Source: Farysia itapuensis (taxonomy: Eukaryota; Basidiomycota; Ustilaginomycetes; Ustilaginales; Ustilaginaceae). Taken from it: a DNA stretch of 64,000 bases. The stretch lies in the NCBI GenBank assembly GCA_023212645.1, contig JALBYC010000006.1:62001-126000 (forward strand), given 5' to 3'. Position 1 is the stretch's first letter. Each line of letters begins with the position of its first letter. A program made the translations under genes and the position numbers. This document shows, piece by piece, positions 40,921 to 54,344 of the stretch. The notes beneath the pieces were generated by a model. It worked only from the letters and a program-made list of their open reading frames with translations, was not told the origin of the DNA and searched no databases.

Positions 40921-43720
40921 CCGGGCGGGAGAGGAGCGAATGCGGGTAAAGCGCTGGGAGGCTAGTCAGGTCGCGCCTGTATGCAGGTTGCGCAAGACGA
41001 CGCAGACAGATAAGAGTGCGCTGAATTGACAGACGTAATTGGCAAAAGCCAGCAAGGGGCCTGAGAGTACTGTCTCGTCGGACCAGCTGGACACGCTGTG
41101 CAACGAGGGCAGGGAATCGGATGATGCACGCGCAACCGCTCGGATCCCCGGGCGGGCCACCAGGTACGGGCTGAGGGTGGCCAAGAGATACCGTGAAATG
41201 AAGTGGCGGGAGCTTAGGGTTAAAGAACCCGGAAGGCAGTCCAAGAGAGTTGATTAAGGGCACGCTGCGCTACCGACAGCGGTCTGTAGATCAAACTGAA
41301 CGGCTAAGGCTGTCGACACAATTACCAGACAAAAGAGCGGTCTGAGGAGGGGACGTTGGAGGGAGCACAGAGAGGAAGGTGTACGGGAAGAGGAGAGGGA
41401 AGATGATGGTAGGCAAGGAAGCTCTACAAGGTATTTGAAGCAGTGTAACTGGATCCAAGGGGGATTGGTATGGGCAGCCAGAAGCTGTCAAGGAAGGGGA
41501 AGGGGGAAGCGGAAATGACGCATGAATAGAAATGCAGCTTCTGAGCATCCCCTCGAGCAGTAGAGCTCAGAAGCGATCCGCGACGCTGATGAATTCTGAC
41601 AGCCGAATCGAGGCTCTAGGCCGACACATGTACAATTCAACGACCTCCACCGGCATCACAGCGAGGGGCGATAACACAAGACAGGCAGACTGGGGGAGCA
41701 ATGCAGTGGAATCTGTACGTCGATTTAAGCGAGCCGTGACTGCTCCGGCCTCTGTACTTTTCTGTCACCAAGCGATGCCATCTCCAATAACTGGTTGGGC
41801 TCGATTTTGAATAAATGCAAAAAATGGTCAGTCCCACAGCACAGTGCCGCAAGCACGCATTGCCACAGCCGAGAGTCGGCGGGTTCACACCTGAGCTCAG
41901 ATTATCTACTCGCAAGTCACATCTGACGACGCGAATAGCTCAGTCGTAGCGCAAAGAAATATTGGTCGCGGGAGCAATCGGCTCGCCTAACGCAAATGGA
42001 CAATGCATCATCGCCAATTCCGAGCTCCAACAATTAGGCTGAGACGGAGACTAACGGCATTCCGCCACTTCGATCCGATAGATATCCCGCAAACGAGAAT
42101 TCTGTGATTATCTTCGACTCCCCTTTCTGCTTCTGCCAGCTGCTTCGGCACACCTCTGCTCTCTTGGCAACGGCACAATGTGTTGGCTGTGCCAAAGCGC
42201 GAACGCACTCAAGACTGGCACGGTCTGAGTGCAAATTACTCATTCTTCTCCTCAATCAAAGGTGATCAGGGTCAATGTCAGCAAAGCATTGGATCGGCTT
42301 TCAAGCAAGCCCAGAAAGTAGACTCCGCCCGCCGAGCCAGCGGCCCTGAAGTGGCAGGAGGGCAAGCCACCTTTGCGACAGACCCTGAAGTCCTTTGCAT
42401 TTCCCGCCCCGCACCGGTTCGCTGTCCTGTTGAGCCAGCTCTGTTCATGCCTAGGCGAGGTAAACGCCTCTATTTATGACATTGTCTCGTAATCTCACGG
42501 GCCTGACATTGCATGATGGCGATCTGCAGGGCTCCCCCGCACGAAGCGATAGGAGATCATAGCAGTGTCTGGGCGAACGGCACGTCTTTGCTACCGAACT
42601 TGTTTGCCGAGCGACTGTCCTGTTTGAGCTAGAACGCGTCGAGCGATCTGTAGCTCGTCCAAGCACGGCGAAGTGGTATTGCGCAATAGCGGGTCCAGAA
42701 CAACTTGATACCTCGCTACTAACATACCTTTTCTCCGGCGACTGGCCGACTCATCCTACCCAAAACGCATCATGATCGTCATCACGCCATCTCGTCTCTC
42801 CTAGGTGAAGGTCCTGTCAAGCATTCAGACTCGAAGCTCCGCCGCAAGCTCGGAAACGGCTGGCTTAGATGAATGAGTGAACACACCCTCGATAGCCGGG
42901 TTGCGGCTCACGCCCAAATTGGTCCTAAGCGAGACGAAGCTCGCTAAGAGAAATCTGCCATAACATAGCGTGAAAAACAAAGTGCAATTCGCCGAAGCAG
43001 CTGGCATTGGGTCCGGCCGTATGGCGCAATGGCAATGTGAGAAGCTGAGCTGTTGGTGCACAGGTGCCAAGCACTGGATCAGTCGCCTTTGCTTGTCCTA
43101 CCCATACAGATTGCCTGACCTAACCTGTGACTGTAACTACATGCATCTTTGGCAGTCTGTCACTGCTTTGTTCTCGGCCAATTTCTTCAATCTCCGTTCC
43201 GCATGAATTCAGGCTAAAAGCTTTGTTGCTGCTGCTACAGAAAGGTCAGCTAGCTCAGGACGATATGCATTCAACAGATTCAGGATTGGTTCCTGCTTTC
43301 GTCAGCGCCACAGTCACAAGCGTGCCACCGTCGAAGACGCTGCAGCAGAGCCTGCTCTCGGCCGTACAGCCTGCCTTCTGCGTGCATCCTCAAGAACCAC
43401 AATTGTAACTCAGTGTCTGCGATCAGACGGTCTGAAGTTGGAATTCATACATGATTAACAGAAGTGCAAGCTAAGCGTCGCCGGCGTAAAATCTCACGTC
43501 ATCGGTGCCGAAAAGCAAGGATTAGTGCAGCGTACAACACGAACTAGACTCACCTTCGATTTCTCTCTTGTTTGATGTACCAATTACGAAGCTCTGCCTT
43601 GATTTGCTTGAGACCCGAGAATCTTGACGATATGCAGTTTCGACGGGGCGAGCAGCGTGGATGGAAGAGCGAATCGCAAAGACGATCAACGAGAAGACAG
43701 AGAGGCACCCGAAGCTGCGA
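40921..43720. other. 2.8 kb gene-free region upstream of the CON7-like gene
   Basis: The largest gap in the window. From 41330 to 41520 the CON7 sense strand is strongly CT-rich, as at fungal transcription start regions, so a leader of several hundred bases is likely. A perfect palindrome TATTGCGCAATA (42677-42688) resembles a C/EBP-type bZIP site. No tRNA, RNA gene or coding frame is supported. Confidence 0.6.
42677..42688. promoter_or_regulatory. C/EBP-like palindrome TATTGCGCAATA
   Basis: A perfect 12-base palindrome containing ATTGCGCAAT, the classical C/EBP-type bZIP half-site pair. It lies 1.76 kb upstream of the CON7-like start. Function is speculative. Confidence 0.3.
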
Positions 43721-46111
43721 TCAGAGACTGACGTCGTTGATTTTGGCCCTCTTAGCTTCTCCCGCGACGTGGACTGCAGAAGCATCTGGCGCGTCGTGTT
43801 CGGTGAGGTTGCGCTTGCGCATAGAACCAAGATGATGTGCATCCTTTACTGCTTGGGACTTATGAGCTTCTGCATCTGGTCCGCTCTTATCCTCGACCTC
43901 GTCAATGTATTCCAGAATCAGTTCTTCCTCGTCCTTTGCGTTTGTGTATTCTGCTTCAACATCTGGCGCGTCAGTCGCTTCGACGATCTGAATCCCATCA
44001 GAGCCAGGCGAGAAAACAGTAACGGAGGTTGTCTCGTTGTCGTTGACGCCTTCTGCCAGCAATATTTTGTCATTATGGTCTGGCTCTGCCGTCTCTTCTT
44101 CCTCCTCTTCCTCTTCGTAGTATTCATTTTCTTCGGCTTCTTCGTCTGCCGCACCATCTGCTTCATAAGTTCCTTCACGTACCCATTGCACGCCATTGGA
44201 GTCGACGTCTTCCTGAAGCTCGTCTTCTTCGCCATCAAACCCGTCGTCGCCATCTTCGCTGGCTACATATTCGAATTCTTCGACAACGGCCGGATCGCGT
44301 CCACTGTTTGCACTGAAAACTTGCACATCAGCTCCCCCGTCTTCTTCTAATTCGTCACCAGGCGTTTGGCCATCCTTGACGTCGCCTTCAGCTCCCGTTA
44401 CTTCTGCTCGTACTGCCTCCGAGCTTCTCTGTTGCTTGTCGGTGATCTCAGCAGTAGCTATGAGACCATCTTGCTCGAAATCAGCTACACCTGAATCTTC
44501 GGTTCGGTCACTAGACGCAGCCGGCAGTGCTTGGCTCTGTGCTGCGTTACTCCGGTGACGATGCAATTGTCCTTCGTCGTTCGCGATACCATCTAGCTTC
44601 CCGTCAAAGTGTTTATGTTCGACTTTGGAGATGTCTTTAGGGGTGATGTGAGGAGCCGTCGACGATGTGGACTGTTCCTCACCAAGATGGCTGCCTGCGC
44701 TTCCAGATTGAGCTCCATTCGTTGACACCCCGACATGGGCAGGGTCGGGCGTTCCAGGAGGTTCGCTCGGAAAGGCGTTCGAACCTCCGGATTCTGCTCT
44801 CGGTGTCATTTCTCCCATTTTGGGATCACCCACGACTGTGTTCGTTTCTCCATTATCTGTTTGATGAGTATCGCGGTCTGCATGACCCAGCTCGTCATCG
44901 CTCTTGTCCATTTGACTGCTCAAGAAATTGGCAACATGCTGCGCGAGGTTGTTGTACTTTGTGATGAATCTCGGCCGTTCCGTTACAGTAACATGCAAGC
45001 TTGTGGCGTAGCCCGAGCCCTGGTGCAGCTGTAATAGATCGTCCAAGGTGATATCACGACAATACACGTTGTCTTCCTGTACTTCAAGGTGAAGGTCCAT
45101 AAAAGTCAAGACTAGCTCGCTGGAATCGTCGAGAAAGTCTCCCAGCGCCGCCTTTTCCCGCAGATTGACAAAGAAGCTGTCCAGCGGTTGCCACAAGACA
45201 TCCTCAGAGATGTGCAAGGCTGGCGCTTCAACTTCTTCAATCTCCTGTGCGTCCGCAGCAACCGGACCATCAGTCTCTTTGGTTCGCGAATAAGAAGCGA
45301 TCTCCGAAGACGACCAGAGGACAAAGTCTTGTCCATTAAATGTGATGCGCACAGCTTCTGGACCATGCTCATCGCTGTCGTTCAGATCTGATGTCTCGCC
45401 AGGACCTTCGTCATGGTCTTCTTCCACGGCTAAATCCTCTGAGCCGTCGTCACTGGCGAACGCTGCTGCTTGCGAGTTATGCTGCCCTTCCAAGCCGAGC
45501 GGCTCGTCTACCTGCGAGTCGGCTTGCTCTTCCAATTGCGAGCCGAGCGGCTCGTCTATCTGCGAGTCAGCTTGGTCTCCCGCCTGCAAGCCATGTTGCA
45601 CATCTACCTGCGGGTCGGTCAGCTCTTCCACAAGCTCGTCTTCTTCGTCTCCAAGTTCATCGTCATCGCCAGCAGCCACATCCAGTGTTGCTTCTTCCTG
45701 TACCACGTCGGTGTGACCAACTGCTTCAATCGGTGCATCGTGCGTGGCATCAGCATAAGTAACGCTTGGCAAAACAGCCTCCTCCGGTATTGACGATGCT
45801 GAATTTGCAACTGTATATGTTGCTTCAATGTGTGGAACAGGCTGGTCGAGACCGACTTCTGGCAAGGCAGGCTGGGACAGAACTGTGGTTTGCATAGTGG
45901 AAGTGGATTCAGACCGCGGACCAACCGCAGTTGGTTCGTCCTGAAAATCGATGTCGACGTCTGCGTCTGGTACATCCGCGACTGAAACTGAGGCGCCAGT
46001 TTCAGACACGGCCATCATGTCGCTGTACGCGTCATCCATCGTCTCCTGATGAGCCTGCGTGGCCCAGTCGGACGCGTCCATCTCATAATCTGAGTCCGCG
46101 ACGAGATCCAT
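43721..46111 (-). CDS. highly acidic protein with conserved core, unknown function
   Basis: The ATG at 46111 (MDLVADSDYEMDAS) gives 796 residues; the frame is open to 46324 but that part does not look like the same protein. Long Asp/Glu-rich stretches flank a less acidic core at about residues 255-400. The core begins VRITFNGQDFVLWSSSEI and contains LDSFFVNLREKAALGDFLDD and LVLTFMDLHLEVQEDNVY; similar blocks occur in uncharacterised fungal proteins. A 16-residue repeat with DEPLG occurs twice near residues 180-205. The C-terminal third is almost only acidic and ends in a basic AKRAKINDVSL, a possible nuclear signal. A nuclear or chromatin role is a guess; I do not recognise the gene. Confidence 0.75.
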   Translation of the reverse strand: MDLVADSDYEMDASDWATQAHQETMDDAYSDMMAVSETGASVSVADVPDADVDIDFQDEPTAVGPRSESTSTMQTTVLSQPALPEVGLDQPVPHIEATYTVANSASSIPEEAVLPSVTYADATHDAPIEAVGHTDVVQEEATLDVAAGDDDELGDEEDELVEELTDPQVDVQHGLQAGDQADSQIDEPLGSQLEEQADSQVDEPLGLEGQHNSQAAAFASDDGSEDLAVEEDHDEGPGETSDLNDSDEHGPEAVRITFNGQDFVLWSSSEIASYSRTKETDGPVAADAQEIEEVEAPALHISEDVLWQPLDSFFVNLREKAALGDFLDDSSELVLTFMDLHLEVQEDNVYCRDITLDDLLQLHQGSGYATSLHVTVTERPRFITKYNNLAQHVANFLSSQMDKSDDELGHADRDTHQTDNGETNTVVGDPKMGEMTPRAESGGSNAFPSEPPGTPDPAHVGVSTNGAQSGSAGSHLGEEQSTSSTAPHITPKDISKVEHKHFDGKLDGIANDEGQLHRHRSNAAQSQALPAASSDRTEDSGVADFEQDGLIATAEITDKQQRSSEAVRAEVTGAEGDVKDGQTPGDELEEDGGADVQVFSANSGRDPAVVEEFEYVASEDGDDGFDGEEDELQEDVDSNGVQWVREGTYEADGAADEEAEENEYYEEEEEEEETAEPDHNDKILLAEGVNDNETTSVTVFSPGSDGIQIVEATDAPDVEAEYTNAKDEEELILEYIDEVEDKSGPDAEAHKSQAVKDAHHLGSMRKRNLTEHDAPDASAVHVAGEAKRAKINDVSL
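45493..45574. repeat. 48 bp-period coding tandem repeat
   Basis: Two 34-base copies (45493-45526 and 45541-45574) differ at two positions and are offset by 48 bases, that is 16 codons. They encode the repeated DEPLG-containing segment of the acidic protein. Confidence 0.75.
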
Positions 46112-46435
46112 TCTCGCCTGCGAAACTTGCAGCGCAATAGCACGAGCACTGAAGGAAGCAGAGATGCGGGCCACAAATTTGATGCCGAATGTTCGTAGGT
46201 CGCGATGCCCGCTTGAGATGGATCGATGTATGCAGTGAAGAGGACGAATTTCGAGAAATTCTGAACGGTCGATTCCAAAAGGCGCAGCCCCACAATGTGA
46301 ATGCAATTCTAGCGTCACCACCAATCACATCTGGCCTCTACGTCAACAAAGCTCATAGTACGGTCAGAGATTCAGAGAAGATCTTAGTCGTCAATAATTG
46401 GCAAAAGTAATGTACAATGGGGACAGGCAGATGAT
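46112..46435. other. thiolase 3' and acidic-protein promoter region
   Basis: 324 bp between same-strand genes. The open frame of the acidic gene extends into it, but no coding character is seen there. Confidence 0.5.
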
Positions 46436-47717
46436 TTAAGCAGAGACAATCACAGAGGCGCAGCCCATACCGGTACCGACGCACATGGACGTGACAATGA
46501 TCTTCTTTCCGCCCTGTCGCTTGGCTTCGGCCAGAGCGGTGGCAATCTGTCGAGCACCAGTAGCGCCAAGTGGGTGGCCCATTGCAATGGCGCCTCCAAC
46601 GGGGTTCACCTTCTTCGTGTCCAGGCCGAGATGTTCGACGGAGAAGAGCGCCTGAGAGGCGAAAGCTTCGTTGATCTCGTAGATGTCGATATCTTCCTTG
46701 GAAAGGCCAGAGATTTCGAGAACCTTGGGGATGGCGTAAGCGGGGCCGACACCCATGATGTTCGGGGGAACACCGACAACGGCGCATTGCACAAATTTGC
46801 CGATGATGGGCAAACCGTGCTTCTTGGCAACATCGCGTCTGGCCAAGATGACTGCGGCAGCACCATCACTGACCTGAGAAGCGTTGCCGGCGTGAGTGAA
46901 GCCATCCTTGGCAAAGGCTGGCTTCAGCTTGGACAAGCTCTCGACGGTAACACCTTCTCGGATGCCATCGTCAGCATCAACGGTTCGCTCATTGCCGTCA
47001 TCATCAGTGTACTTGATGGTAACAATTTCGCTCTTGAACTTGCCAGCCTTTTGGGCAGCGGCTGCCTTGGCGAACGAATCAGCAGCAAAAGTGTCCTGCT
47101 TCTTTCGGTTGACGTCGTACTTCTTAGCGACGTTCTCAGAGGTAATGCCCATGGGAAGCATGCAGTCAGCAGCCTCCTCGTTGTCCATGACAACATCAGA
47201 CATCTTCGCCGGCATGACGCCGGCGCCGTAGTTCAGAGTCATGGACTCGACTCCGGCGCCGATACCAACACTGATTTGACCCAGAGCGATCTCGTTTGCA
47301 ATTTGGTTGACTGCGGCGAGACCGGACGAGCACTGACGGTTGAGACTGTTGCATCCAGCCGTGTTGGGAATGCCAGCCCAGAGAGCACCCATTCGGGCTT
47401 GGGTAGAGCCACCTCCGGGGGCGAGCACTGTACCGACAGCGACGTCCTCGATCAATTTGGGGTCAATCTTGGATTGAGCAAGAACACCCTTTAGTACATT
47501 TCCGAGCACTTCCTCGGGGGCACATTGTGCCAGGCCTCCTTTCTTGGCTCTTGTGATAGGTGATCGCAGAGCAGAAACGATGACGACTGATGAAACAAAG
47601 TAAGAATTGGTCAGCTTGCAACTCGGTGACGACGCATGGAACCACTGTCTACTCACCATCGTCATCGTGTTCCGCGAGGATGTTCTTCTTTCCGTGTCGT
47701 TGTTCGATGGCAGACAT
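46436..47717 (-). CDS. 3-ketoacyl-CoA thiolase (beta-oxidation)
   Basis: Catalyses the last step of fatty-acid beta-oxidation, releasing acetyl-CoA. Two exons: 47717-47657 and 47586-46436; the 70 nt intron has GTGAGT and CAG ends. The protein has 403 residues and starts MSAIEQRHGKKNILAEHDDD before VVIVSALRSPITRAKKGG. The nucleophilic Cys lies in LNRQCSSGLAAVNQIA. The other active-site blocks are NEAFASQAL, GHPLGATGAR and the second Cys in MCVGTGMGCAS. Sequence is typical of the POT1/FOX3 class, but the C-terminus (VIVSA) is no PTS1 and the N-terminus has no good PTS2. An ATG at 47665, inside exon 1 but in another frame, would open the same frame through the unspliced intron and give a 409-residue form with a basic, Ser-rich N-terminus. 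Confidence 0.93.
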
Positions 47718-48202
47718 GATTGTGTGGATGTGCAGGGCGGGATGGTGTGAAGTGTGGGGAAAGGATGTTATATGCTGATACGAAGAATGGCAGGCTGCCT
47801 TTGTCTTTATAATGCCGAGAGCTCCTCTTGGCTGAGCTGCATTCGTCTACTGTGAAAGCCGAATGCCACGAACCCGGTCTGACTCTGGCCGGTTACGCAC
47901 AGTCCCTAATTACAATTTCCGAATTCAAGTAGGAGCGGGGGATCGGGCTCAAGTTTCACCGGCTTCCGGACCAACTTAAAACCGCAATCGGGACTTAAGC
48001 CCGATTTTGTCACGAAAACCAAGATGTAGAAGGTTCATCAAATAGGATTGAGCTATTCGGAACCACGGCTAGTAGTACAATAAGGAATGAAAGAGACCAC
48101 GACCAAAAGGGGAGCAAAAACGACCAGGACTAGCTACCAGCAACATGTGAGCGATCGGCGATCAAGGGGATATGTGTGTGTGTGAGAGAGAGAGTGCGAG
48201 GT
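47718..48202. other. thiolase promoter and H3 3' region
   Basis: 485 bp between same-strand genes. It contains an inverted repeat AATCGGG (47986-47992) and CCCGATT (48000-48006), 270-290 bp upstream of the thiolase start, a possible zinc-cluster factor site. A TG/AG microsatellite (48175-48194) lies just downstream of the H3 stop. Confidence 0.5.
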
Positions 48203-49910
<1,708 letters not shown>

Positions 49911-50927
49911 ACAGTTCCACCCTACGTACGCTGATGTATCCTCCACACACACATTCCTCCATCTTCCACGTATCTTGTCCTGGTCCTGTTCTTTGTACTA
50001 CTAGCAACCTCTTCGATATGCTTTTTGGCTGTCCATCTGATTGACGACGCCAGCTCATGGTAATTTCGTCTTTTTACTCTGTACATCTGTTTGTGATGTG
50101 ATCAAATGTGTCTTTGTGTCTGCCCTCAACATGGTCAAAGGATGCGGAGATGCAGCACGACTCGACGGTTCGTTTCCGAGTATCGTTGTTTCCCATGAAG
50201 CTAGCGCGCGCTAGGTTGTGATGCGAGAAGCAAAAGTACTGACCAGGTACATATTCTTAGATTCCCATGTGCACTGGACGCAACCTAGATTCCATCTAAA
50301 CGAGGATGATTTGCGTCCCAGGTACGCAGATACGTAGACACGGCATAAAAGCACCAACTGTTAGGACCATCTTTTCGTCATTAGCACGTGTTTGACCAAG
50401 GCGAGCACGAGAGCAGATCCTGCAATGCGGTTCAAGAGCAAAAGGCATGGGCAGTCTACGGCTCATAAGAAGCAGTCGCTGGAATTAGTGACCTAGATAG
50501 GGACGCGATGAATTGGGCTGGGGATCTGCAGGCGGAAGATAAAGGCTTGCTGGAATGTCGAATGTCGAATGTCACGTTCTCCAAAGTGTGGCCTGACATA
50601 ATGCGATGCGCAGCAAGCTGCAAGCTAGCAAAGTAGCGGACTGATTACTGCTGAGCTTTACACGCGCTCGCTGGCGGTGGCAGTGACAGCATTTTGCGTT
50701 CTGCCAAGACATTTTGGAAACCCCAGGTTTTTTGTCTGTTTCACTTGGCATACACCATATCCTCGCAACACCATCGTCACTGCACCGCCTTTAACCTTCA
50801 TGATCGGCCCGGCAATGCATTAAGGACGTCTCTTCTTTTCTCACAAAAGGGGCCAGTCCCCGGTTGCATCGCCCTACATCACTTCTTCATTCGCCACAAC
50901 TCCAACATCCCGCACTCGTAGGTGTAG
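49911..50927. other. H4 3' region and ADAM promoter
   Basis: About 1 kb without a supported gene. It has a 14-base palindrome CTAGCGCGCGCTAG (50201-50214) and a CACGTG box at 50385-50390. Confidence 0.6.
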
Positions 50928-53673
50928 ATGCACGTATTCAGTCTTCTCGCAGTCGCACTGCTTGCAGTGCTAGGGGTGACTGATGTAATTGGTATGCTAA
51001 AGACGACATGAAAGCTAACGCGCACGTAACTGACTGTCTACCGTTTACCAACTCACAGCTCGTAGCACCCAGCCAGGTCCTTTGAGGCGCATTGCCATTG
51101 CCAGTCGGATCTCCTTAGACACCCTCAATCCTGCTCGCAGAGACGCAAGCAACCAGTCAGCTCTACAGACACGAGGAATACCCCACAAAGAGGGGCTACG
51201 CATCAGTTTTCGAGCTTTCGAGCAAGACTTTCACTTGCATTTGCAGCCCAATCTCGATCTCTTGCATCCAGAAGGCACTACGGTCACGTATCATGCCCTG
51301 AACGAGACCACCGGCGAAAGTTACGTAAAATCAACGCAAATCCTGTTTCCTGGCGACATAGCAGCCTATCATGGTGTGGTTGTCCATCCCAAGCACACAA
51401 GACGTCGTCTCAACGAAGATCAGGCTGGGGTCCGACGGAACATCTACCAGGATGACGGCTTTGGCGTAGTCGGCAGAGCCTCCATTTTGCTTCATGATGA
51501 TGGCAGCCATTCGGGATTGCCTTTCTTCGAGGGCTCTTTTGACTGGCTTGGTAACGTGCACCACATTCACACAACACGCAGTTATCTCGCTAAGCGTCAA
51601 CAAGAAGACCCTCTGATCGAACCACATCACGAACTGAGCCGCTCGCTCGTCTTACATCGAGACTCAGACATTGCATCAGCGCAGGAAGGTCTCGCCTCTA
51701 AAAGCCAAGGGTGCAATTCAGATAGGCTCGATTTCAACAACCACTCTCGCCTTGTCCTCAGTTACGACAACAACGACGACGCCAGCTCTTCTGTTTATTC
51801 ATTCTTCAAACTACCAACACCGCCGCGATTCTCCCGTCGAGGCCTATTTTCCGGCTGGAACGACTTGCACACTAAGCGACTGCAAGATGATGTTACGGCC
51901 TTCGTAGTGCCAGATACGTACGCTTACGAAGGGTTGGATGACTACCTAAAGCCTACTTTGAGAAGAAGACAAGCGACAGGCAACGACATCAGTGGTGGCG
52001 ATAACCAGACGGACAGCTACGAAAACGTCATTGGTTCTACTGCAGGCTGTCCGAACAGTGCTCGAGTGGTATATGCAGGGATTGCCTCCGACTGTGCCTA
52101 TACTCAGCGTCAAGGCAGTCAGGATGACGCCCGGACCGAGATCCTGAACAACATGAATTCGGTCTCCAACCTTTATCGCTCTACCTTCAACATTTCGATT
52201 GGCGTCGTCGAGCTCGATGTCCGATCTGCAACCTGCCCCACTTCCCCTGCACGGAACGCTACATGGAACATCGGCTGCGGCTCCGACAGTATCGATGTGC
52301 GCCTGAGCGAATTCTCGCAGTGGCGAGCGCAGCAGCCGGCAAATGGCGTCGGTCTGTGGCACCTGATGACGGCCTGCAATTCTGGAAGCGAAATCGGGGT
52401 CGCATGGCTAGGCACCTTGTGTATGACTGGAGCTTCTGGCAGCGGCGATCAGGTCGTCAGTGGAACTGGGGTCAGCTCAATTACGACGCAGCAATGGCAA
52501 GTGATTGCACATGAGATGGGTCACAACTTTGGCGCTATTCACGATTGCACCACTGGCTGTACCAGTGGCTCTAACTTTGCCACGCAAAGTGGAGGTGTGC
52601 CTTGCTGCCCTCTCTCGGCAACAACATGCAATGCTAACGCCAACTTCATCATGAATCCTTCTTCTCGCTCCAACATCGAGAATTTCAGCCAATGCTCCAT
52701 TGGCAACATTTGCACGCTTCTTGGACAAGGTCTTAACACGTCGTGTATAGCCACGCCCGGTTCGCGGTCGACTTTGAGCACACAGCAATGTGGAAACGGT
52801 ATCTTGGAACCTGGCGAAGAATGCGACGCTGGGCCTAGCGGTTCTCAGTGCTGCACGACAGAGTGCCGTCTTGCTTCGAGTGCACAGTGCGATCCAGCCA
52901 CGAGCCCGTGCTGTACCTCGTCATGCCGCTATGCCGCTTCGTCTCAGGTCTGCCGTCCTGCTGTCGACAGCCTCTGCGATACAACAGAATACTGTAACGG
53001 AACTTCAGCAGCTTGTCCCACTGACATCAAGAAAGATGACGGCACATCGTGTGGTTCAGGCCTTTCCTGCGCCAATGGTTTCTGCACTTCGCGAGATCAA
53101 CAATGCCAACAGGCATCCACCAGCTCCATGTCTTTCAGCTCAGCCTGCTCTGCCTCTTCGTCCACTGGCTGTCAGCTGACCTGTCAGAGTCCGAATTCAA
53201 GCAATCAGTGTCTTGTTCTGCAACAGACCTTTGTGGATGGCACCAGCTGTGGCTATGGTGGTCGATGTAGGGACGGTGAATGTCAATCCGGCTCCTGGCA
53301 AGACACCTTTCGCAACTGGTACGCTGACAACCTGCGCATCTCAATTCCCGTCACCATTGTCATAGCGGTGATTGTACTGCTGATCCTTTGGGCAATTGGG
53401 CGCCGATGTTGCTGCGGCGCGGCTAGGCAGAGACGACACAGATCCAAAGATGTCCGACGATCTGGCTACCCTGTTTCTCCACCTTCGATGCGAAGTGGCC
53501 CTTATGCTTCATCTACACCGAATTCGCATCTCGACCAACCTGCTTCGTACGACACGTACGGAACGAGCAATACTCACGGGCCTACTATCCCGAATGCAGC
53601 GAGAAGCTCCCACAGGTCCTCCAATTGGGTCGACCCGCACCAGTGGAACGGAGGCCGCGGTCCTCAGCGATAG
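50928..53673 (+). CDS. ADAM-family membrane metalloprotease
   Basis: A predicted cell-surface zinc sheddase. Exon 1 (50928-50991) encodes a signal peptide, [20 protein letters not shown]; a 67 nt intron follows; exon 2 (51059-53673) carries the rest, 892 residues in total. A prodomain of about 310 residues ends near the basic site LRRRQ. The metalloprotease has HEMGHNFGAIHDC, the full HExxHxxGxxHD metzincin motif, near residue 506. A Cys-rich disintegrin domain starts about 601 (GNGILEPGEECD) and an ADAM Cys-rich/EGF-like part follows. One membrane helix (about 782-802) and a Ser/Pro/Arg-rich cytosolic tail of 90 residues complete it. The exon 1 call rests on in-frame joining and the signal peptide. 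Confidence 0.92.
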
Positions 53674-54344
53674 ACACATGAATCAATTGCTCTTTCGATA
53701 ACACAACAACATGGACATTTACATATGTGTGCCTGCATTCTGTGTCAGAATGCTGAAGTGTGCCTGTGCTACGCTGATGCGAACTTCATTTGCGCCTCCT
53801 AAATGCGAGTGTGTTATACATGGTGCATGATCACAGATCGAGAAACGAGCCGCAGTCAATGGATCAAGTATCAGCAGTTGAAGACTCGAAGTGTTAACGC
53901 CTTGAGCCCTTGACGGATGTCGGATATCGGATCTTCGGATCGGCAGATCGGGGACACTGAATGTTAGAGTTAGCACTCTGCATGAAAACCTGGTCAAAGC
54001 ACTTTGGTTCGGCTGAGCACGTTTTGGCCGTTCAGACACGCTCGGTTTATTTTTTTCCCTGCTCCGACACAACATCATCGTCACTGTCGCTGTCGTGCAT
54101 CGCCATTGCATCGTGTTGTTGGCAGTGGTACATTGGGCTCGCTTTCGTTTGGCTACGAAAGTCGACGCTGATAGGGGAGCATTTCTCGCATCTCTCCAAC
54201 GCTGCGGCGCGACAGAACGAGGTGTAGCAGAGTGACTGTCCGCAGCTGAATCGCACGGCGCAACACGTTTTGACGACCCTGCGGACGACCCTTTGGCCCC
54301 ATCAACAGAGGCTAGCCTTTGCATCCGTACCATAGTGGCAAAAC
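53674..54344. other. ADAM-cyclin intergenic region
   Basis: 671 bp between same-strand genes. Five CGGAT-like units spaced over 53914-53947 form a short degenerate repeat. No gene is seen. Confidence 0.55.

Noticed and set aside
41936..42000. tRNA-like string (GCGAATAGCTCAGTCGTAGCGC ...)
   Set aside because: The beginning looks like a tRNA D-arm, but there is no T-arm B box and the ends cannot form an acceptor stem.
50201..50214. 14-base palindrome CTAGCGCGCGCTAG
   Set aside because: A few perfect 14-base palindromes are expected by chance in 64 kb; no second copy or context supports a function.
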